From: Alloalcanivorax marinus
GTDB lineage: Bacteria; Pseudomonadota; Gammaproteobacteria; Pseudomonadales; Alcanivoracaceae
DNA: 64,000 nucleotides
Direction of reading: 5' to 3'
Assembly: GCF_016785095.1 (NCBI RefSeq)
Contig: NZ_JAEKJB010000008.1
Coordinates: forward strand, 248,001-312,000
Below, one piece after another: positions 59,449-64,000 of the stretch (position 1 is its first letter; each line of letters begins with the position of its first letter). The translations under genes and the position numbers were made by a program. The notes beneath the pieces are model-generated. The model saw only the letters and a list, made by a program, of their open reading frames with translations. It was not told where the DNA came from and ran no database searches.

Positions 59449-60662
59449 CGCAGACGCTGCTTGCCACCGGCCTGATCGTCGCCCTGATCCTGGCGCTGTC
59501 GCTGCTGGTGATGACGGCCCGTTCCGCCCTGTCGCCGGCCAAACCGGTGACGCTCACCGTCAATGGTGATCGCGAGGTCACGGCCACCACCGGGGAGCGC
59601 CTGCTCGGCGCCCTCAATAACGCCGGCATCGCGGTGCCCTCGGCCTGCGCCGGCGCCGGCACCTGCGGCCAATGCCGTCTGAAGGTCACGGCGGGCGGCG
59701 GCGCCGCGCTGCCCACGGAGCAGGCCCTGCTCAGCGCGGCGCAGCTGCGTGACGGCCAGCGGCTGGCCTGCCAGGTGGTGATCCGGGGGCCATTGTCGGT
59801 GACGGTGCCGGACGACATTCTGGCGGCGGAGCAGTGGACCTGCGAAGTGGAGCGGGCCACCCAACTGGCGCCGCTGATCCGGGAACTGGTGCTGCGCGTG
59901 CCGGACGACGCGGAATTCCGCTTCCGGGCCGGCGCCTATGTGCAGATCGAGGCACCGGCCTACGCGCTCAATCTGGCCGACCTGCCGGTGGAAGCACGCT
60001 TCGAGCCGGCCTGGGAGCGGCTCGGCGTGAAAACGCTCAGCGCGCACAACCCGGCGCCCACCCACCGGGCCTACTCCATCGCCAGCCGACCGCGGGACCA
60101 GGGCCGCATCGTGCTGGACATTCGCCTGGCGCTGCCGCCGGTCGGCGCCGGCCCGGTGCCGCCGGGCATCGTTTCGTCCTACCTGTTCAGCCTGAAGGCC
60201 GGAGACCCGGTGGCGGTCTCCGGGCCGTTCGGCGATTTTTTCGTGCGCGATACCGACAAGGAAAAGATCTTTATCGGCGGCGGCGTGGGCATGGCGCCGC
60301 TGCGGGCCATGATCCATGATCAGCTCGCCCGGGGCGGCACCCACCGCATGAGTTTCTGGTACGGCGCGCGCGGCCTGGCCGATCTTTTCTATCGGCAGGA
60401 GTTCGATGACCTGGCGGAACAGCACGGGAATTTTTCCTGGGCGGCGGCCCTTTCCGAGCCGGACCCGGAGGACCACTGGACCGGCCGCACCGGCTTTATC
60501 CACGAGGTGGTGTACGAGGACTACCTCAAGCACCACCCCGCGCCCCAGGACTGCGAATACTACCTGTGCGGCCCGCCGCTGATGATGGAGGCGGTGCTGA
60601 CCATGCTTGATGAGCAGGGCGTGGAGCCCACCGCCATCCTCAACGACGAATTCAGCGCCTGA
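59445..60662 (+). CDS. nqrF: Na+-NQR subunit F (NADH-oxidising flavoprotein)
   Basis: 405 residues: an N-terminal membrane helix, a 2Fe-2S domain with Cys68, Cys74, Cys77 and Cys109, a FAD domain with [10 protein letters not shown], and an NADH domain with [22 protein letters not shown] and [13 protein letters not shown]. It takes electrons from NADH into the complex. Complete catalytic motifs indicate a working enzyme. It ends the nqr operon. Confidence 0.95.
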   Translation: MTQTLLATGLIVALILALSLLVMTARSALSPAKPVTLTVNGDREVTATTGERLLGALNNAGIAVPSACAGAGTCGQCRLKVTAGGGAALPTEQALLSAAQLRDGQRLACQVVIRGPLSVTVPDDILAAEQWTCEVERATQLAPLIRELVLRVPDDAEFRFRAGAYVQIEAPAYALNLADLPVEARFEPAWERLGVKTLSAHNPAPTHRAYSIASRPRDQGRIVLDIRLALPPVGAGPVPPGIVSSYLFSLKAGDPVAVSGPFGDFFVRDTDKEKIFIGGGVGMAPLRAMIHDQLARGGTHRMSFWYGARGLADLFYRQEFDDLAEQHGNFSWAAALSEPDPEDHWTGRTGFIHEVVYEDYLKHHPAPQDCEYYLCGPPLMMEAVLTMLDEQGVEPTAILNDEFSA

Positions 60663-60674
60663 CGCGGCCGGCGC

Positions 60675-61445
60675 TCATTGCGCCACGTAGCCGCCATCCA
60701 CCGGAATGTTGGCGCCGGTGACGAAGGACGCCCGGGGCGAACACAGCCACACGATCAGCTCCGCCACCTCCTCCGGCGTACCGATGCGGCCGATGGGGTG
60801 CAGCGGCTCCATCATGTCCCGGGAAGATTGCGCGCCGCCGCTGGCCTGGTCCGCCAGGGAATCCAGCATGCGGGTATCGATGCCGCCGGGGCACACGGAA
60901 TTGACGCGGATGCCCTGCTTGCCGAACTCCAGGGCGGCGTTCTTGGTCAGGCCGTTGACCGCGTGCTTGGACGCCACATAGGGCGCCAGCCCGGTGAAGC
61001 CGATCAGCCCGGCGATGGAGGCGAGATTGACGATGGCGCCGCCGCCGTTCTGGAGCATCTGCCGGATCTCGGCGCGCAGGCACAGAAAGGTGCCCTTGGC
61101 GTTGACCCTCATGACCGCTTCGTAGTCGTCCTCGGACTGGTCGGTGAACGGCACCACCGCGCCCTCGATGCCGGCGTTATTGCAGGCGCAATCCAGGCGG
61201 CCGAAGCTGTCCACGGCGGTGCGGATCAGGGCGTCCACCGCCGCCGCGTCGGTAACGTCGGCACGGGTGAATAGCGCCTCGCCGCCCTGCTTCTTGATCA
61301 GCGCGACGGTTTCCTCGCCGCCGGCCACGTTCAGATCCGCCACCATCACCCGGGCGCCTTCTTCCGCGAATTTGAGTGCCGTGGCGCGGCCAATGCCCGC
61401 GCCGGCGCCGGTTACCAAAGCCACTTTATTGGTCAGCATCGCCAT
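60675..61445 (-). CDS. Short-chain dehydrogenase/reductase
   Basis: 256 residues of the classical SDR family: NAD(P) motif VTGAGAGIGRATALKFAEEGA, CNNAGIEG, catalytic Ser in LASIAGLIGF and YVASKHAVNG, and FVTGANIPVDGGY at the C-terminus. Asp37 at the end of beta-2 suggests NAD+ preference. Substrate unknown. It lies 28 bp after the cytochrome gene on the same strand. Confidence 0.92.
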   Translation of the reverse strand: MAMLTNKVALVTGAGAGIGRATALKFAEEGARVMVADLNVAGGEETVALIKKQGGEALFTRADVTDAAAVDALIRTAVDSFGRLDCACNNAGIEGAVVPFTDQSEDDYEAVMRVNAKGTFLCLRAEIRQMLQNGGGAIVNLASIAGLIGFTGLAPYVASKHAVNGLTKNAALEFGKQGIRVNSVCPGGIDTRMLDSLADQASGGAQSSRDMMEPLHPIGRIGTPEEVAELIVWLCSPRASFVTGANIPVDGGYVAQ

Positions 61446-61473
61446 TGCTCATCTCCTGTGTTCCCGGCCACGT

Positions 61474-61827
61474 TCATGGCACGGTGAATTTGAAGTCATG
61501 ACACTGGGCGCAAAAGTTCTCCGATGGGCCATGCACCCGGTGGCACAGGTCGCATTCGGCGAACGTGGCGCCGTGGGGCGTGGAATGGGGATTGGTCGGC
61601 GACACCTTCTCGGTGAGGGCCCCCAGGTCCTCCAGCGGACCGTGGCAGCCCAGGCACTGTTCGGTGGCCACCGCCGTGGGCGGCTCCGCCGCCCCGTGGC
61701 AGGCCTGGCAGGGCACGTCGTTCAGGGCGTGGTGCTGGTCGAGCTGCGCCGCCGCTCCGGCGGCGAACCCGACCAGCGCCACCAGCAAGACCAGCCTCAA
61801 GCCCAGGCGATCCTGCGCCTGTCTCAT
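61474..61827 (-). CDS. Tetraheme c-type cytochrome (flavocytochrome c heme partner)
   Basis: 117 residues with a signal peptide (to about Ala28) and four CxxCH heme sites (residues 40-44, 58-62, 92-96 and 106-110), as in the heme domain of Shewanella fumarate reductase-type flavocytochromes. It would pass electrons to the FAD subunit encoded upstream, with which it shares an ATGA overlap. The ATG at 61827 has an AGGAG site; a TTG two codons upstream is less likely. Confidence 0.92.
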   Translation of the reverse strand: MRQAQDRLGLRLVLLVALVGFAAGAAAQLDQHHALNDVPCQACHGAAEPPTAVATEQCLGCHGPLEDLGALTEKVSPTNPHSTPHGATFAECDLCHRVHGPSENFCAQCHDFKFTVP

Positions 61828-63395
61828 GCCCAACGCTCCTGCGCGGCGGCATTACGCCCCGCGATGCGACCAAAGGTGAGACAGTCCGCGTAGGCGCAGG
61901 AGCCCAACCGGGACGCGCCGTGCACGCCGCCGCTGGCCTCCCCGGCCACATACAGGCCAGGAATCGGCTGGTTGGACAACACGTCCAGAGCCTGGGCCCG
62001 GCTGTTGATCGCGCAGCCCCCCATGGTGTGGTGGATCTTCGGCGAGAGGCGCATGACGTAGTAGGGCGGCGTGTCGATCTTGTCCACGTTGGCGGCCATG
62101 TAGCGGCCGAATTCCGAATCCTTGCCGGCGTCGACGCTGTCGTTGAACGCCTTCACCGTGGCCTTCAGCTCGCTCACCGGAATATCGTGGGCCCGCGCCA
62201 TCTCTTCCAGGGAACCGTATTCCATCAGGGCGCCGCTCCGTTTCATCCGCCCCAGGCGCTGCTGCGAGGTATCCATGGTGCCTTTGCCATAGCCCTTGGC
62301 GTCGGCGAAGGCGATGGTCTTGTTGCCGGCGGCGAGAATGGCGTCGGCGCGGGTCTTGCGGTCCGCCAGCTCGTTGACGAAGCGCTTGCCGGTGCGGGTG
62401 TCCACCCACAGACCGTAGGAGGCGGTGACGCCCTGCACGAAATGGGGCGCCATGCCGAAGCCCCGTTCATCGGGGCTGGTCCAGGGGCCAAGCTGAATCC
62501 AGGAGGGCTGCACCAGAATGCAGCCGGCGTGCAGCGCGGCGCGCAGCGCCTCGGCGGTGGCACCGGGCTGGTTGGTGGTGTCCAGGTCGCCGCCCAGGCG
62601 CGGGTCCTGGAGGGCACGGAACACCGGGTCGGCGCCGAAGCCGCCGGAGGCCATGACCACGGCCCGCCGCGCCTTGATGGCCACCGGCGTGCCGCTTTCC
62701 AGGTCCGGATGGCGGAAACCGCGATGGACGATCACGCCTTTTACCCGCCCATCGTCGTCGCGCAACAGGCGCTTCAACAGCATGCCGGTACGCGGCTCCA
62801 CGGCCAGCTCCTTGAGCCGGGCCAGCTGCGGCTCGATGATGCCGGCGCCGCTGCCGGACGCGACGCTGTAGGAGCGCGGCACCGCGTGCCCGCCCATGTG
62901 CGACAACCCGGAATACTCCACGCCCAGTTCGTCGATGGTCCACTGCACGGTCTCCACCGATTGGTCGGCGACGATCCGCGCCAGTTCCGGCTGGTTCAAA
63001 TAGAGACCGGCCTTGAGCATGTCCTCATAAAGGCTGTCCGGCGAATCCTTGATGCCCTGCTTGGCCTGCAACGGCGAACCGGCGGCGGCGATCACGCCAC
63101 CACTGATGATGGAATTGCCCCCGGGGGTGCGCATTTTCTCCAGCAGGGCCACGGACGCGCCGGCCTTGGCCGCCTCATGGGCGGCGGCCAGCCCGGCGAA
63201 GCCGGAACCCACCACCACCACGTCCACCTCTTCGTCCCACTTAGCCGGCATCTTGTCCGGCATAGCCTCGGCGCGGGCCTGGCGGCTCAGGCCGGCGGCC
63301 CCCAGGGCCAACCCGCCGAGCATCGAAGCGCCGCCGGCTTTCAGCAGCTGGCGGCGGGTCAGGGCCTGAAAACGATGCGTTTGCTTATTGCTCAC
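61824..63395 (-). CDS. FAD-dependent reductase of the fumarate/urocanate reductase type (flavocytochrome c flavin subunit)
   Basis: 523 residues with a Tat signal (TRRQLLKAGG, Arg14-Arg15) and FAD motif VVVVGSGFAGLAAAHEAAKAGA. Active-site segments of the flavocytochrome c family are present: HHTMGGCAINSRAQAL and SGGVHGASRLGSCAYADCLTFGRIAG with the catalytic His and Arg. These enzymes reduce fumarate, urocanate, methacrylate or related enoates in the periplasm. Heme and flavin parts are separate genes here. An FNR-like palindrome lies upstream at 63507. Confidence 0.9.
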   Translation of the reverse strand: MSNKQTHRFQALTRRQLLKAGGASMLGGLALGAAGLSRQARAEAMPDKMPAKWDEEVDVVVVGSGFAGLAAAHEAAKAGASVALLEKMRTPGGNSIISGGVIAAAGSPLQAKQGIKDSPDSLYEDMLKAGLYLNQPELARIVADQSVETVQWTIDELGVEYSGLSHMGGHAVPRSYSVASGSGAGIIEPQLARLKELAVEPRTGMLLKRLLRDDDGRVKGVIVHRGFRHPDLESGTPVAIKARRAVVMASGGFGADPVFRALQDPRLGGDLDTTNQPGATAEALRAALHAGCILVQPSWIQLGPWTSPDERGFGMAPHFVQGVTASYGLWVDTRTGKRFVNELADRKTRADAILAAGNKTIAFADAKGYGKGTMDTSQQRLGRMKRSGALMEYGSLEEMARAHDIPVSELKATVKAFNDSVDAGKDSEFGRYMAANVDKIDTPPYYVMRLSPKIHHTMGGCAINSRAQALDVLSNQPIPGLYVAGEASGGVHGASRLGSCAYADCLTFGRIAGRNAAAQERWA

Positions 63396-63506
63396 GACAA
63401 ACCTCCCGTTAGCCGTCGGCCAAGCGCGAACGTTCCCAGCGAAATAACGCGAGACCGAAAGGATTGATCACGAAGTATTCAGATTCGCAGAGGCTCCCCG
63501 GACCTC

Positions 63507-63522
63507 CTTGACCCAGGTCAAG
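63507..63522. promoter_or_regulatory. FNR-family-like palindrome before the flavocytochrome operon
   Basis: CTTGACCCAGGTCAAG has 7-bp arms around a 2-base centre and resembles FNR/Dnr sites (TTGAC-N4-GTCAA). It lies 112 bp upstream of the flavoprotein start. Nothing else is visible in the 63396-63579 gap. Confidence 0.55.
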
Positions 63523-63579
63523 AAAGGCAATTTCCCAGAGATGCCCGCGGGTGGGCCGCGCTGTGTACCCAGGCAGCAC

Positions 63580-64000
63580 TCAGTCCAGCGGCCAGCTCAT
63601 CAGTAAACGGCCGCCCACGCCGTGCAGGGTGGCGCCGTCCGCCGAGAAGCTCAGGTCCGCCAGGGCGCTGGCGGGGGGCGCCAGTGTCTTGGCCACGGTG
63701 CCGGCGCGGGGCCGCCACAGGGTGAGCGCGCCGCCGTCGTCGTACAGGGCCAGGTAGCGGCCATCCGGCGAGGCCGCCGCCAGCCGCACGCCGGTGGCGC
63801 CGGGCAGAACGATGGAAGCGAGCACGGTGCCCTTGTCGGTGTCCAGCACATGAACGCCGGCCCGGGCATCCGGGCCTTCCACGGCGAAGGCCGTGGCCAG
63901 CCAGCGGCCCGCCTCCGACACCGTGCCCGTGCCCGCCACCAGGGCGGTGCGCGGGTCCAGGCCGTCCGGGTAGGTCACCGCCGGCGCCCCGGCCACACGC
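63580..64000 (-). CDS. WD40/beta-propeller-like protein, C-terminal part (runs off the window)
   Basis: About 138 codons of a frame that continues beyond base 64000. It contains WD-like blades: VHVLDTDKGTVLASIVLPGATGVRLAAASPDGRYLALYDDGGALTLWRPRAGTV and LADLSFSADGATLHGVGGRLLMSWPLD. The repeated SPDG/SADG turns and W at blade ends are typical. Function cannot be told from this part. Confidence 0.75.
   Translation of the reverse strand, partial: RVAGAPAVTYPDGLDPRTALVAGTGTVSEAGRWLATAFAVEGPDARAGVHVLDTDKGTVLASIVLPGATGVRLAAASPDGRYLALYDDGGALTLWRPRAGTVAKTLAPPASALADLSFSADGATLHGVGGRLLMSWPLD

Noticed and set aside
55364..60662. The six-gene respiratory operon as an Rnf complex
   Set aside because: The first gene lacks the RnfC 4Fe-4S cysteine clusters, the last is a clear NqrF with 2Fe-2S, FAD and NADH domains, and no RnfB ferredoxin is present.

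Overview
The window is GC-rich chromosomal DNA from a gammaproteobacterium, and everything in it looks bacterial. The genes resemble those of Alcanivorax/Alloalcanivorax- or Pseudomonas-like aerobes: a rib-nusB-thiL-pgpA housekeeping run, a two-subunit pyruvate carboxylase with a divergent LysR gene, phenylacetate (paa) genes, TRAP and TTT transporters, a GlyGly-CTERM protein, Na+-NQR genes, and REP repeats of the GTAGGAGCGGCTT type. The genus is an inference. I see no rRNA or tRNA gene, CRISPR array, insertion sequence or prophage.

Layout. 1-4.2 kb (minus strand): riboflavin synthesis (ribE, a ribBX-type ribB, ribH), then nusB, thiL and the start of pgpA. 4.4-7.9 kb: an autotransporter divergent from an AraC-type regulator. 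8.0-19.5 kb: a catabolic island made of a MarR regulator; N-formylmaleamate deformylase, maleate isomerase, maleamate amidase and an amidohydrolase-type decarboxylase; a TRAP transporter; a Rieske oxygenase whose ferredoxin, reductase and alpha subunit share one open frame; a beta subunit; and a DMT permease. Four copies of a TCAG-N4-CT element sit at the promoters of the island. 19.6-23.1 kb: small membrane proteins, rlmA, an azoreductase-like gene and a LysR gene.

23.2-34.3 kb: part of the phenylacetyl-CoA pathway (paaG, paaI, paaJ, paaK, paaY, paaX) followed by a five-gene branched-chain-type ABC transporter. 34.3-41.8 kb: LysR, a porin, TctC/TctB/TctA, a TauD/TfdA-type dioxygenase and an AbrB-family permease, which look like one uptake-and-oxidation unit. 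41.8-46.1 kb: pycR-like LysR, pycA and pycB. 46.2-53.2 kb: DUF3592 and DUF6624 proteins, a 5'-nucleotidase-type lipoprotein with a possible Pho box, a GlyGly-CTERM surface protein, a phospholipase D-family lipoprotein that seems to start at ATT, and a membrane protein. 53.4-55.3 kb: a small helical protein and trhP behind a perfect FNR/Anr box. 55.4-60.7 kb: nqrABCDEF with an unusually short NqrB. 60.7-63.4 kb: an SDR and a two-gene flavocytochrome c-type reductase behind an FNR-like palindrome. 63.6-64.0 kb: the end of a WD40-like protein.

The most interesting system is the 8.0-18.5 kb island. It combines the lower maleamate pathway of pyridine degradation, a PicC-like decarboxylase, a TRAP importer and a fused Rieske oxygenase under what looks like a single PicR-type MarR regulon. 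No 2,5-dihydroxypyridine dioxygenase is present here, so the substrate and the ring-opening step remain open.
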